Made by a program: the position numbers and the translations under genes | The notes under the pieces: model-generated | The model's database searches: none | What the model saw: the letters and a program-made list of their open reading frames with translations, nothing else | Told to the model about the DNA's origin: nothing | Source of the DNA: Kribbella catacumbae DSM 19601 | Lineage (GTDB): Bacteria > Actinomycetota > Actinomycetes > Propionibacteriales > Kribbellaceae | DNA length: 64,000 nucleotides | Direction of reading: 5' to 3' | Assembly: GCF_000372465.1 (NCBI RefSeq) | Contig: NZ_AQUZ01000006.1 | Span: forward strand, 191,417-255,416 | In this document: one piece after another, positions 42,469 through 51,241 of the stretch | Numbering within the stretch: the stretch's first letter is position 1 | How the letters are laid out: every line of letters starts with the position of its first letter

Positions 42469-42541
42469 GTTCATTCGCCCCGTTTTCACCCCTCGCCGAC
42501 GAGCCGAAGTCAGGAAAGGGGTGCAAAGGGGGCGAATGAAC
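42469..42541. repeat. 73-bp palindromic element between convergent genes
   Basis: The arms 42469-42493 (GTTCATTCGCCCC then GTTTTCACCCCT) and 42517-42541 are 25-bp inverted repeats with three mismatches and a 23-bp centre. It sits 12 bp after the stop of the winged-helix gene and 51 bp from the pafC stop. It could serve as a bidirectional terminator, but the long AT-containing arms look like a short mobile palindrome. Confidence 0.7.
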
Positions 42542-42592
42542 GCAGCGGGGGCGGCGTACGGCCGGCCGGGTGCAGCGCTGCGGCGTACTGGC

Positions 42593-43573
42593 TTAGGTGA
42601 GTTGGTCGTCGTAGGCGGCGAGGGCGTCGCGGGCTGTGGCGGCTATTTGTTCGCCTAGGTTTTGGGGGTCCAGGACGGTGGCGGTGCCACCTAGGCGGAG
42701 GATCAGGCGTTGTAGCCAGGCGGTGTCGGCGACGCGGAGTTTGACGACCAAGGAGTTGCCGGGGCCTTCCTCGACCGACTCCATCGGGTAGTACTCGGCG
42801 ACCCAACGCGCCGGCGGCTCCAGCTTCACGGTGGCCAGCAGGTCGAACTCCGACGGCTGGAACATGCCATTGGACAGGTCTCGCGGCGTCGCCTCGGGTG
42901 GCGGCTCGCTGGGCAGGTCAAGAAGCTTCGCGGCGGCGATCCGATCCAGGCGGAAGAGCCGGACGTCCTCCGCCAGCCGGCACCACGCCTCCAGATAGCT
43001 GCGCCCCTCAGAGACCACCAACCGCATCGGATCGACGTCCCGCTCGGTCGTCTCGTCGCGAGACGGTACGTCGTACGTCAGGTGCAGCCGTCGTTTCCCG
43101 GCCAGCGCCCGGTTGACCGTGTCGGCGATCTCCGGCGCGGCCGGCTCGACGTGTACGTGCGCGGCGGCGCCTTCGACAGCAGCGGCACCCTCCCCCGCGG
43201 CCTTCTCCAGCTTCGCGATCGCCCGGTCGACGGCGTCGCGGTCGTTGCCGGCCGTCACCTCCCCGAGCGTCCGCAGGGCGGTCAGCAGCGCGAGCGCCTC
43301 GTCGGCCGCGAGCCGCAGCGGTCGGGCGAGGTAGTCCGCGTTGTTGAGGTGGATCACCCCTTCGCCTTCGGCCGCGTCGATGTCGATCTCGATCAGATCG
43401 CCCATCTGCGCACCCGGCAGACCGCAGAACCAGAGCACCTTCAGGTCCGCGATGATCTGCTTCGGCCGCACACCGAACTCGGCGGCGACATCGTCGACCC
43501 GCGCGCCATCGTTCTCACGCAGGTAGGGCACCAACGCAAGCAACCGCTGCACCTGATCACGCGCATTGCTCAT
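42593..43573 (-). CDS. pafC: PafC, WYL-domain transcription regulator
   Basis: The 326-residue protein begins with a winged helix (RVDDVAAEFGVRPKQIIADL, KVLWFCGLPG) and continues with WYL domain blocks (HLTYDVPSRDETTERDVDPM; RSYLEAWCRLAEDVRLFRLD) and a C-terminal domain. PafB and PafC form a heterodimer that activates the RecA-independent DNA damage response in actinobacteria. It is 73 bp downstream of pafB and upstream of the tat genes, as in mycobacteria except for the inserted winged-helix gene. Confidence 0.92.
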   Translation of the reverse strand: MSNARDQVQRLLALVPYLRENDGARVDDVAAEFGVRPKQIIADLKVLWFCGLPGAQMGDLIEIDIDAAEGEGVIHLNNADYLARPLRLAADEALALLTALRTLGEVTAGNDRDAVDRAIAKLEKAAGEGAAAVEGAAAHVHVEPAAPEIADTVNRALAGKRRLHLTYDVPSRDETTERDVDPMRLVVSEGRSYLEAWCRLAEDVRLFRLDRIAAAKLLDLPSEPPPEATPRDLSNGMFQPSEFDLLATVKLEPPARWVAEYYPMESVEEGPGNSLVVKLRVADTAWLQRLILRLGGTATVLDPQNLGEQIAATARDALAAYDDQLT

Positions 43574-43646
43574 GGATGACCTCGCTCCGCTCGGCCATGC
43601 ATGAGCAAAGACTCGCTGTGTTTGTTGGTTCGGTCGCTCCGCTCTC

Positions 43647-44609
43647 TCACGGTCTCACCCCGGCGATCGTCCGCAAACGCCGCAGTACGCCGTCCAGTAC
43701 GTCGCCCGGGCCTTCAACCACCGCATCCGGCCCGTACGACGCGATCTCCTCGGCGAGCACCTCGGAATCGGCGTACGGGACGTGCAGCAGATCCCAGCCC
43801 TCCTCGTACGGCTCGATCGCGTTCGCCCGGCGGCGCAGGCTCACGCACGAACCCGACCGGGCCCGGACCTTCGCCTCGGACGTCGGCCGCGGTGGCGCGA
43901 GCTCGCTGACCAGGGAGCGGATGTCGGTGCCCTCGGGCACGGTGAACGCGTTCGACTGACCGATCGTGCGCACGTTGCCGCCGATCCGGGACAGCCGGAA
44001 CATCCGGGTCGCCTCACGGTCGCGGTCACGGCCCACGACGTACCAGCGGCCGTGCCAGGAGACGATCCCCCACGGCTCGAGAGTGCGCATGGTCGCCTCG
44101 GCGAACCCGGTCCGCCGGTGCTCGAACCGGACCACGGTGCGACTGACGACGGCAGACCAGAGCGGGTCGAAGGCCGGCTCGGAGGCACCGACGTGCGGCT
44201 CGATCGCGCTCAGCGCGGACTGGTCGGTCTGGATCCCGGCGGCCTTCAGCTTGAGCACGGCCGATGTGGTCGCCTCGGCCAGGCTGGCGTGCTGCCACAC
44301 CCGCGCGGCCACGCCCAGTACTGCGGCCTCGTCCGGCTCCAGGTGCACCTCGGGCAACTCGAACACGTCGCGCCGGATCCGGTAGCCGACGTCGTCGGAG
44401 AAGAACTTGTCGATGGTGCCCATCTCGATCGGGATGCCGAGGTCGCGCAACTCGTCCTTGTCGCGCTCGAACATCTTCTCGAAGGCGTCGTCGGTCTGCC
44501 CGGCGTACCCCTCGACCACCTCGCGGATCCGCTCCTTGGTCACGTACGTGCGCGCGACCAGCAGGCAGATCACCAAATTGAGCAGTCGCTCACTCTTCCG
44601 CGCCGACAC
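43647..44609 (-). CDS. pafB: PafB, WYL-domain transcription regulator
   Basis: The 320-residue protein starts at GTG 44609 with SARKSERLLNLVICLLVART. The family block YAGQTDDAFEKMFERDKDEL follows, then RDLGIPIEMGTIDKFFSDDV. The WYL part includes RRTGFAEATMRTLEPWGIVS and WYVVGRDRDREATRMFRLSR. It acts with PafC as the mitomycin-type DNA damage activator; genes of this window that might respond include alkC. Confidence 0.93.
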   Translation of the reverse strand: MSARKSERLLNLVICLLVARTYVTKERIREVVEGYAGQTDDAFEKMFERDKDELRDLGIPIEMGTIDKFFSDDVGYRIRRDVFELPEVHLEPDEAAVLGVAARVWQHASLAEATTSAVLKLKAAGIQTDQSALSAIEPHVGASEPAFDPLWSAVVSRTVVRFEHRRTGFAEATMRTLEPWGIVSWHGRWYVVGRDRDREATRMFRLSRIGGNVRTIGQSNAFTVPEGTDIRSLVSELAPPRPTSEAKVRARSGSCVSLRRRANAIEPYEEGWDLLHVPYADSEVLAEEIASYGPDAVVEGPGDVLDGVLRRLRTIAGVRP

Positions 44610-44763
44610 CCGACCACCTTACGGGGTGATCGGTGCCAGTGCCGTCCTCCGCGCCGAACAGGTGTTCTAATTGCTCAGCTTCCATGAAAAAGATCTCCGC
44701 CGATCACCAGGATCTGCAGGTGTTCGACTGCGGCTCCTGAAGCTTGGTTACAGTCGCCGTGTG

Positions 44764-45852
44764 ATGCGGTGGCGTGAAGGAATAGTGAGTGAGCTCGGGC
44801 GGAGCTGGGCTGGCGCTCAGGAGCTGGTGGTAGCTGTCGGGGATCGCGCTGTGCGGTCCCTGGCCTACCCCGACCTTGTGGGCTCGCCTGTGGTGGGTGA
44901 CCGGGTGCTGCTCAATGTGGGCGCGCTAGACCGGGGTCTGGGCACAGGCGGCTACGCACTGGTCGTCGCCATCCCCGACAGGCTTCCGGAGGACCCGCCG
45001 GAGAGCGGGCACTTGGTCAAGGCCCGCTACACACCCCTGCAGTCCATGGTGCTCGGTGCCGACGAGCAGGACTCGCCAGACCACGCAGTACTGCGTGACG
45101 CCGACGACCTATTCGGTACGCCGGTCGTCGTGGCTGACCTGCATTCCGCGCTGCCCGCAGTACTGGCTGGGGTGTACGAGGCTCGGCCAGGTACTCGGGT
45201 CATCTACGTGATGACGGACGGCGGAGCGCTACCGCTGGCGTTCTCGCGTACTGTCTCGGCGCTGCGCGACGCCGGCTGGCTTGGCGGGACAGTGACCGTC
45301 GGACAGGCGTACGGCGGCGACCGTGAGGCCGTGACGGTCCACACCGGGTTGCTAACGGCAGTGCACGTACTGGCGGCCGAACTCGTAGTACTGACGCAGG
45401 GGCCGGGCAACCTCGGTACTGGTACCCGCTGGGGCTTCTCCGGCGTCCAGTCGGGTGAAGCCGTCAACGCGGTCGGCACGCTTGGCGGACAGGCTGTGGC
45501 GTCGCTCCGGATCTCAGAGGCCGACCCGCGACCACGACACCGGGGCATCTCGCACCACAGCCTCACGGCGTACGGGCGAGTCGCGCTGCAGCCGGCAGAC
45601 GTCGTAGTACCGGATCTGGCCGGCGACTTCGGTGACGCCGTCCGGGACGCCGCTGAGCCGCTCAAGGGCCGGCACCGCGTCGTACGGGTGTCCACTGACG
45701 GCCTGTACGACGCACTGGGGGCCGCGCCGGTCAAGCTGTCGACCATGGGGCGGGATCTCGACGCGGATCGCGCGTACTTCGAGGCTGCCGCCGCGGCCGG
45801 CCGTCATGCGGCCGGGCTGGTGGATGTGCCCTTCGGAAAGAGCAATCGGTGA
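44764..45852 (+). CDS. DUF3866 family protein
   Basis: The product is about 362 residues; starts at GTG 44761 or ATG 44764 (MRWREGIVSELGRSWAGAQE). It matches the actinobacterial DUF3866 proteins found beside pafBC: LVGSPVVGDRVLLNVGALDR, VKARYTPLQSMVLGADEQDS, VIYVMTDGGALPLAFSRTVS and TQGPGNLGTGTRWGFSGVQS. No catalytic role is established. It is divergent from pafB and overlaps the next gene by 4 bp. Confidence 0.85.
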   Translation: MRWREGIVSELGRSWAGAQELVVAVGDRAVRSLAYPDLVGSPVVGDRVLLNVGALDRGLGTGGYALVVAIPDRLPEDPPESGHLVKARYTPLQSMVLGADEQDSPDHAVLRDADDLFGTPVVVADLHSALPAVLAGVYEARPGTRVIYVMTDGGALPLAFSRTVSALRDAGWLGGTVTVGQAYGGDREAVTVHTGLLTAVHVLAAELVVLTQGPGNLGTGTRWGFSGVQSGEAVNAVGTLGGQAVASLRISEADPRPRHRGISHHSLTAYGRVALQPADVVVPDLAGDFGDAVRDAAEPLKGRHRVVRVSTDGLYDALGAAPVKLSTMGRDLDADRAYFEAAAAAGRHAAGLVDVPFGKSNR

Positions 45853-46856
45853 GGATCACGGCGGCGAGCTTCCCCACCCCGCATTTCATCCAGGTGTCGA
45901 GCAATCCGGCGGTCCGGGACCAGCAGGCCGGGTTCGCGCAGCTCCACGCCGGCGGCACCAACCAGGCACTGGACCGGCTGAACGGGCTGCTGGAAGCGGC
46001 GACCTCGCAGGCCGAACGGGTGAATGCCTTCGAGCAGACCTACCGCGAACTGGCGCAGTGGCGGTACGACCTGTCTGAGCGATCCAGCGGCCAACGACCG
46101 GGCGCGACCCCAGAGAGCTACCGGGCCTCCATCGGCCGTGGATTCGTCACCGACCCCTTCGGCAAGGGCACCCATCGGGATGGCGACCTGAGGATGAACA
46201 GCCAAGGGACGCTGTTCGGCGGAACCGAGACACCGGCCAGCCGCCTCGCCGCCCGGCTTTCCGACATCGCCGCAGCACGGTTCGACGCCGAGGCGCCGGA
46301 TGCGGAGGTACTGCAGAACAAGGTTCGGCTGCCCGACGGCACCACCGTCAACGGCAACCAGATCCAGCGCGGCCGCGCGGCGGCGGCCGCCCGCAACCTT
46401 CCCGAGAATGTCAAGGACTTCTACTGCACGCAGACGGGCACCGAGGCCGACCGCAAGGCCCTGCAGCAAGCCGCCTTCACCAGCCTCGCCGAGCTCGAGG
46501 CTCAGCGCGCCAGCGGCCGAACCGACCTGCTGGAGGACCCAGCAGCCCGCCAGGCCTTCGTCGAGGCGGAGTACTTCATCTACCAGGGCCCGGAGTTCCA
46601 GCGCGGCGGCGACGCGAGCATCCGGGCTCTCCTGGTCGCGGCCCACACCCGTGTCTTCGATGCACCGGTGAAGCTTCCGCAGGACATCGACGTGATGGCC
46701 TACGTCGCGTCCCAGCAGGACTTCTACGCCCACGTCGAACGCCACCAGACCGTGCTCACGACCGATGCGCCGGCCGTACAGCCCGAGATCGCTCAGGTGG
46801 CAGCGCGCGCTGCCGTCCCGGCGACCCGCCGTACGACCGGACAGGAGCGCGGCTGA
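45849..46856 (+). CDS. Unrecognised 335-residue protein coupled to the DUF3866 gene
   Basis: The frame starts at a GTG that overlaps the stop of the DUF3866 gene (GTGA), implying coupling. The 335-residue product has no signal peptide or membrane segment. Distinct blocks are SFPTPHFIQVSSNPAVRDQQ, FEQTYRELAQWRYDLSERSS, IGRGFVTDPFGKGTHRDGDL and FVEAEYFIYQGPEFQRGGDA; the tail is Ala/Thr-rich. I do not recognise the family. Regular composition and coupling support a real gene; an enzyme or effector role cannot be assigned. Confidence 0.7.
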   Translation: MRITAASFPTPHFIQVSSNPAVRDQQAGFAQLHAGGTNQALDRLNGLLEAATSQAERVNAFEQTYRELAQWRYDLSERSSGQRPGATPESYRASIGRGFVTDPFGKGTHRDGDLRMNSQGTLFGGTETPASRLAARLSDIAAARFDAEAPDAEVLQNKVRLPDGTTVNGNQIQRGRAAAAARNLPENVKDFYCTQTGTEADRKALQQAAFTSLAELEAQRASGRTDLLEDPAARQAFVEAEYFIYQGPEFQRGGDASIRALLVAAHTRVFDAPVKLPQDIDVMAYVASQQDFYAHVERHQTVLTTDAPAVQPEIAQVAARAAVPATRRTTGQERG

Positions 46857-46940
46857 TCGCTGGGCTGGTGGACGTACCACCACCCGGTTCGGGGTCTCAG
46901 TACTCCTGATTCGGCGAGGCCGGGCGGCGACAGTGGAAGC

Positions 46941-47429
46941 ATGGCAACCACGGAGCGCACCCTCACCATCCACGATGTCGTCGGCAGCGAGCCGCCGGTG
47001 GCGATCCGGGCAGCGATCGCCGCGTGGTTGCTCGCGGTCGGCGCCGGAGTGGCCGAGTCGGTCCTCGGCGTGATCGACGCGATCAGCGACGGGTCGATGC
47101 CGCCGGCGGCGATCGTCGCGCAGGTCGGCTTCCGCGCCATCGTGTACGGCGGGCTGTTCGTCGTGATCGACAAGTACTTCCGGCTCGGCCGCAACTGGTC
47201 GCGGCACCTGCTCGCCGGGCTGCTCGGCGTCGTCGGGATGGCGACGCTCGTGATCGGGCCGATCCAGTGGCTGCTCGACGGCGCGGACTTCGGCGCGATC
47301 GAGCTGAGCCCGGGCTTCTTCGCCTTCGCGGTGATCCGCAGTGTGCACGTGATGGCGGTCGTCACCGGTGTGGTGCTGATGTACCAGCCGGACGCCAACC
47401 GCTGGTTCCGCGCCCGGCGGTCGCACTGA
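46941..47429 (+). CDS. Four-helix integral membrane protein
   Basis: The 162-residue protein has four hydrophobic helices (AIAAWLLAVGAGVAESVLGV; VGFRAIVYGGLFVVIDKYF; LLAGLLGVVGMATLVIGPIQ; FAVIRSVHVMAVVTGVVLM) and a short N-terminal tail TTERTLTIHDVV. A YRLGRNWSRHLL-like loop links helices 2 and 3. The family is common in actinobacteria but of unknown function. A strong bidirectional terminator follows at 47442. Confidence 0.8.
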   Translation: MATTERTLTIHDVVGSEPPVAIRAAIAAWLLAVGAGVAESVLGVIDAISDGSMPPAAIVAQVGFRAIVYGGLFVVIDKYFRLGRNWSRHLLAGLLGVVGMATLVIGPIQWLLDGADFGAIELSPGFFAFAVIRSVHVMAVVTGVVLMYQPDANRWFRARRSH

Positions 47430-47441
47430 CCGGCCGGACAA

Positions 47442-47478
47442 AAAGCAAGGCCGTTGCCCTGGGCAACGGCCTTGCTTT
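47442..47478. terminator. Bidirectional rho-independent terminator
   Basis: AAAGCAAGGCCGTTGCCC (47442-47459) and its perfect 18-bp inverted partner (47461-47478) flank a single T, with A-rich sequence on the left and T-rich on the right. It lies between the convergent membrane-protein and FKBP genes and can end transcription from both sides. Confidence 0.9.
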
Positions 47479-47489
47479 CGGTGCTGAGC

Positions 47490-48470
47490 TTACTGGCCCT
47501 GCGGCTTTCCGGCCGGGAAGGCGTTGAGGACGTCGATGACCGCGAACGCGTTGGTCACCTTGCCCTTCTCGTCCTTGGCCGGCGGCAGCTCGACCAGGAC
47601 ACGGCTACCGACCGGGATTCCGGCGAAGCCGTCCAGCGCGCCGGCCTGGCCGGTCGGGCCCGGGCCGACCTGAAGCTTGTCGGTCGGGGAGCCGGGCTGG
47701 GCCGGAGCCTGCTGCGAGGCCGGCTGCGGGTCCCAGGTGCTGGCCTGCTTCTTGCCGGCGTAGTCATAGACGACGTAGCGGCCGACCAGCTGGCTGCCCT
47801 TCTCGATCGGCTTACCCTTGCCGGTAGCGATGACGACGGGCTTGCCCGGCTTGGCCGGCGGCTTCGTGCCGGCCGGCACGGTCACCTTCGGCTCGGCGCT
47901 CAGCTCCCCGGTCACCTTGAACTTGGTCGCGGGTGCCGCGACCGGGTCGGCCTCCAGCTTGGTGGTGTTGGAGCCGGCGCCGAACAGGTCGACGACGAAG
48001 ATCAGCGTGTCTTCCTTGGTGATGCCCGCCTGCTGGTTCCCGCCGGCCGGTCCGTAGCCCTTGTCCGCCGGGATCGACATGACGACGCGGCTGCCGACCT
48101 TCTTGCCGACCAGCGCCTCGTCCCAGCCGGCGATGACGCCGCCGATGCCGATCGGGAACGAGGACGGCGCGCCGCGGTCGTAGGAGTTGTCGAACACCTT
48201 GCCGTCGCGCCAGATCTGGCCGAGGTAGTTGGCGGTGAGATAGTCGCCCTTCTTCACCTCGGGACCGTCGCCCTCCTTCAGGACCTCGGTCACCAGAGCC
48301 TTGTCCGGCTCGCCTTCGCGGTGGGTGACGGTCGGCTTCTTGCCGAACTCCTCGGTCACCTTGATCCCGGTCTTGCCGAAGTCGCCCCCGGCTTTGGAAT
48401 CATCGGAGCCGCAGGCGGCCAGGGACGACCCCAGCGCCAGCACCGCGACCAGACTCAACAGCTTGCGCAC
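47490..48470 (-). CDS. FKBP-type peptidyl-prolyl isomerase lipoprotein
   Basis: The product is about 326 residues from GTG 48470 (VRKLLSLVAVLALGSSLAAC), a lipoprotein signal with lipobox LAAC. The first FKBP domain reads GDYLTANYLGQIWRDGKVFD, then GWDEALVGKKVGSRVVMSIP. The second is degenerate (GSQLVGRYVVYDYAGKKQAS; FAGIPVGSRVLVELPPA). It folds exported proteins outside the membrane. It is downstream of pafA on the same strand, the usual actinobacterial position. Confidence 0.9.
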   Translation of the reverse strand: MRKLLSLVAVLALGSSLAACGSDDSKAGGDFGKTGIKVTEEFGKKPTVTHREGEPDKALVTEVLKEGDGPEVKKGDYLTANYLGQIWRDGKVFDNSYDRGAPSSFPIGIGGVIAGWDEALVGKKVGSRVVMSIPADKGYGPAGGNQQAGITKEDTLIFVVDLFGAGSNTTKLEADPVAAPATKFKVTGELSAEPKVTVPAGTKPPAKPGKPVVIATGKGKPIEKGSQLVGRYVVYDYAGKKQASTWDPQPASQQAPAQPGSPTDKLQVGPGPTGQAGALDGFAGIPVGSRVLVELPPAKDEKGKVTNAFAVIDVLNAFPAGKPQGQ

Positions 48471-48684
48471 GAACGAGCACCTCGAAATCTCACGGCTCGG
48501 CCCTGCCTTCGGCGGGCCCGCCTGGATATACGGCCAGATGAACGCGCCCACCCTAGCCTGCGCGGCCAAAGGCGACGCGGTCCACCTCAGTCACCGTTCG
48601 GTCACGTCACGCAGCGTCGCAGCCGCCCGCCCAGTGGGCTCGCGGCAAACCACGCGTTCGCAGTACGGCGAACGCGTGGCCGGC

Positions 48685-50046
48685 TCACATACTCGCGATC
48701 AGCTTTTCCACTCGCTCGTCGTGGGACTTGAACGGGTCCTTGCACAGCACGGTGCGCTGGGCCTGGTCGTTCAGCTTCAGGTGCACCCAGTCGACGGTGA
48801 AGTCGCGCCGCCGCTCCTGCGCCCGCTTGATGAACTCGCCCCGCAGCCGCGCCCGCGTCGTCTGCGGCGGCACCGACTTTGCCTCGAACACCCGTAGGTC
48901 GTCGACCACCCGAGTGACGGCGCCCTTGCGCTCGAGCAGGTAGTACAGCCCGCGCGGGCGGTGGATGTCGTGGTAGGCCAGGTCGAGCTGAGCGACCCGC
49001 GGGCTGGCCAGGCCGAGGTTGTTCTGCTGGCGGTAGCGCTCGATCAGCCGGTACTTGATCACCCAGTCGATCTCGCGCTCGATCCCGGACAGGTCGCCGG
49101 ACTCGATCGCCTTCAGGCACCGCTCCCACAGGTTGAGCGCGCGCTCCACGGCCGGAGTACCGAGCTCGCGGCGGTCGACGAAGTCGCGAGCCTTGGTCAG
49201 GTACTCACCCTGAATGTCCAGGGCGCTCGCTTCGCGGCCGTTGGCCAGCCGGACCTCGCGGCGCCCGGTCATGTCGTGGCTGATCTCGCGGATCGCCCGG
49301 ATCGGGTTGTCCAGGGTGAGGTCGCGCATCACGATGCCGGCCTCGATCATCCGCAGTACCAGGTCGGTGCTGGCGACCTTCAGCAGCATCGTGGTCTCGG
49401 ACATGTTCGAGTCGCCGACGATCACGTGCAGCCGGCGGAACCGCTCGGCGTCCGCGTGCGGCTCGTCGCGGGTGTTGATGATCGGCCGGGACCGGGTGGT
49501 CGCGCTGGAGACGCCTTCCCAGATGTGCTCGGCGCGCTGCGACACGGAGTACACAGCGCCGCGGGGCGTCTGCAGCACCTTGCCGGCGCCGCAGATCAGC
49601 TGCCGGGTGACCAGGAACGGGATCAGTACGTCGGCCAGCTTGGCGAAGTCGCCGTGCCGGCTGACCAGGTAGTTCTCGTGGCAGCCGTAGCTGTTGCCGG
49701 CCGAGTCGGTGTTGTTCTTGAACAGGTAGACGTCGCCGAAGATGCCCTCGTCGTGCAGCCGCTTCTGCGCGTCGACGAGCAGCCCTTCGAGGATCCGCTC
49801 GCCCGCTTTGTCGTGTGCGATCAGGTCGGTGACCGAATCGCACTCACCGGTCGCGTACTCCGGGTGGGAGCCCACGTCGAGGTAGAGCCGCGCCCCGTTG
49901 CGGAGGAAGACGTTGCTGCTCCGCCCCCAGGACACGACGCGCCGAAACAAGTACCGGGCCACCTCATCGGGGGTCAGTCGGCGCTGACCGCGAAAAGTGC
50001 AGGTGACTCCGTACTCGTTCTCCAGACCGAAGATTCGCCGGTTCAC
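48685..50046 (-). CDS. pafA: Pup-protein ligase PafA
   Basis: The product is about 453 residues from GTG 50046 ([20 protein letters not shown]) after GGGTGGGG. The active-site region [20 protein letters not shown] holds the conserved Asp. [20 protein letters not shown] and the C-terminal domain are intact. PafA attaches the ubiquitin-like protein Pup to lysines, targeting proteins to the mycobacterial-type proteasome. The gene is followed by the FKBP gene. Proteasome, pup and dop genes are not within this window, so the rest of the system lies elsewhere. Confidence 0.95.
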   Translation of the reverse strand: MNRRIFGLENEYGVTCTFRGQRRLTPDEVARYLFRRVVSWGRSSNVFLRNGARLYLDVGSHPEYATGECDSVTDLIAHDKAGERILEGLLVDAQKRLHDEGIFGDVYLFKNNTDSAGNSYGCHENYLVSRHGDFAKLADVLIPFLVTRQLICGAGKVLQTPRGAVYSVSQRAEHIWEGVSSATTRSRPIINTRDEPHADAERFRRLHVIVGDSNMSETTMLLKVASTDLVLRMIEAGIVMRDLTLDNPIRAIREISHDMTGRREVRLANGREASALDIQGEYLTKARDFVDRRELGTPAVERALNLWERCLKAIESGDLSGIEREIDWVIKYRLIERYRQQNNLGLASPRVAQLDLAYHDIHRPRGLYYLLERKGAVTRVVDDLRVFEAKSVPPQTTRARLRGEFIKRAQERRRDFTVDWVHLKLNDQAQRTVLCKDPFKSHDERVEKLIASM

Positions 50047-50185
50047 AGACCCCACCCTACGACCCCGCTCCGACAATCGGGCCGAGTCTCAGGCGCGCCG
50101 TCATCGCTTCGTTGCGTGGCAACAATCAGCGACCGCGGTGCATCGAGCAAGGTGTTAGTCCTGAGCGAACGACGAGAGGGATGAG

Positions 50186-51121
50186 ATGACGGGAAAGCGG
50201 AATGCGGTCCGGTCCACGACCGGACTGCTGTCTGGCGCGTTGCTGGCGGCCTCACTGGTCGCGGCACCGGCCCATGCCACCGGCACCGCGACACCGGCGG
50301 CTGTCTGCAGCCTGCGCCTCGGCGCTGTGACGGCCGGCGGCGACCACAGCATCCAGCGGATCACCGCCACCACGCCTCCCACGGTCGACAGCGCCGTGGT
50401 CGGCCCGAAGGACCTCTACCCCGACGGCACCGCCCGCCTGCCCAGCTCGGTCGGCTACGAGGCCGTCGTACCGGCAGGTGAGCAGCGACAGGGCCTGGTC
50501 GCCATCGGGCCGCGGATGTACTACTCGGGGTACACGACTGACGGCAGCGGCACCGAGCCCGTGCCCGGTACGGTGACGCAGACCCTGGTCGGTGGCGGCT
50601 GGAGCCAGTACCACCGGTTCTTCGAGCGCAGTACGTACTCGCTCTCGGGCTTCAGCCGGACGAACACCTATACGGTGGCCAGCGAGGTGATCGCTCGCTG
50701 GACGGTCACCAAGGGCGGCTGGCGCTACTACACGACCTACCAGGGCTTCGCCGCCGTCAAGACCATGGCACTGATCAGCCAGACCCGCAGCTACGACACC
50801 TTCCTGGCCAACACCTACGGCGGTGCGCTGTACACAGTCCGGATCCCCACTGGGTCCGGGGCACCGGTAGTGAAGAAGGTGCGCACCTCCACCTGGCAGG
50901 GCTTCGAGACGCTCATCGCGGAGAAGTGCGGCTCGCAGAGCACGCTGCTGCTCGGCATCGACAAGGACACCAAGACCGGCTACCTGTACGCCGTCAGCCA
51001 CGCCACCGGCGCAACCACGGTCATCAAGGGCCTCGGCAAGGTCCCAGCCAGCCTCGCCGAGTCCTCCTACTTTCGCGTCTTCCTCGACACCCCGGAGGCC
51101 GGCCATCTGTTCGGCGAGTGA
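50186..51121 (+). CDS. Secreted protein of unknown function
   Basis: The 311-residue protein has a Sec signal peptide (STTGLLSGALLAASLVAAPA, cleavage near AHA). The rest is beta-rich with repeated aromatic strands (TRSYDTFLANTYGGALYTVR; EVIARWTVTKGGWRYYTTYQ), suggesting a propeller-like exported protein. No enzyme motif was found. ATG 50186 follows GAGAGG. Its stop is 5 bp before the 100-bp element C. Confidence 0.75.
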   Translation: MTGKRNAVRSTTGLLSGALLAASLVAAPAHATGTATPAAVCSLRLGAVTAGGDHSIQRITATTPPTVDSAVVGPKDLYPDGTARLPSSVGYEAVVPAGEQRQGLVAIGPRMYYSGYTTDGSGTEPVPGTVTQTLVGGGWSQYHRFFERSTYSLSGFSRTNTYTVASEVIARWTVTKGGWRYYTTYQGFAAVKTMALISQTRSYDTFLANTYGGALYTVRIPTGSGAPVVKKVRTSTWQGFETLIAEKCGSQSTLLLGIDKDTKTGYLYAVSHATGATTVIKGLGKVPASLAESSYFRVFLDTPEAGHLFGE

Positions 51122-51125
51122 ACCC

Positions 51126-51225
51126 GGACCGCCATCACATGCCAAGTCCCCGTCAGCGGCCGGTTCGGGGCGGCCGCACGCTCAGCTGTCGAGCTGTGGG
51201 GGATGTTGGTGTGTGATGGCGGTCC
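51126..51225. repeat. 100-bp imperfect palindromic element, copy C
   Basis: The element runs from GGACC at 51126 to GGTCC at 51225, exactly 100 bp. The outer arms are a perfect 16-bp inverted repeat counting the CC/GG flank (CCGGACCGCCATCACA, 51124-51139, with 51212-51227), then partial pairing (CCAAGTCCCC with GGGGGATGTTGG). Ends and length match copies A and B but the arms read ATCACA rather than GCCACTCACAAA. It lies between a secreted-protein gene and convergent rluB. Confidence 0.85.
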
Positions 51226-51241
51226 GGCAAGTCCCGTGAAA

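Noticed and set aside
48685..50046. Absence of proteasome genes next to pafA as an anomaly
   Set aside because: In mycobacteria pafA is also located away from prcBA, pup and dop, so a split locus is normal.
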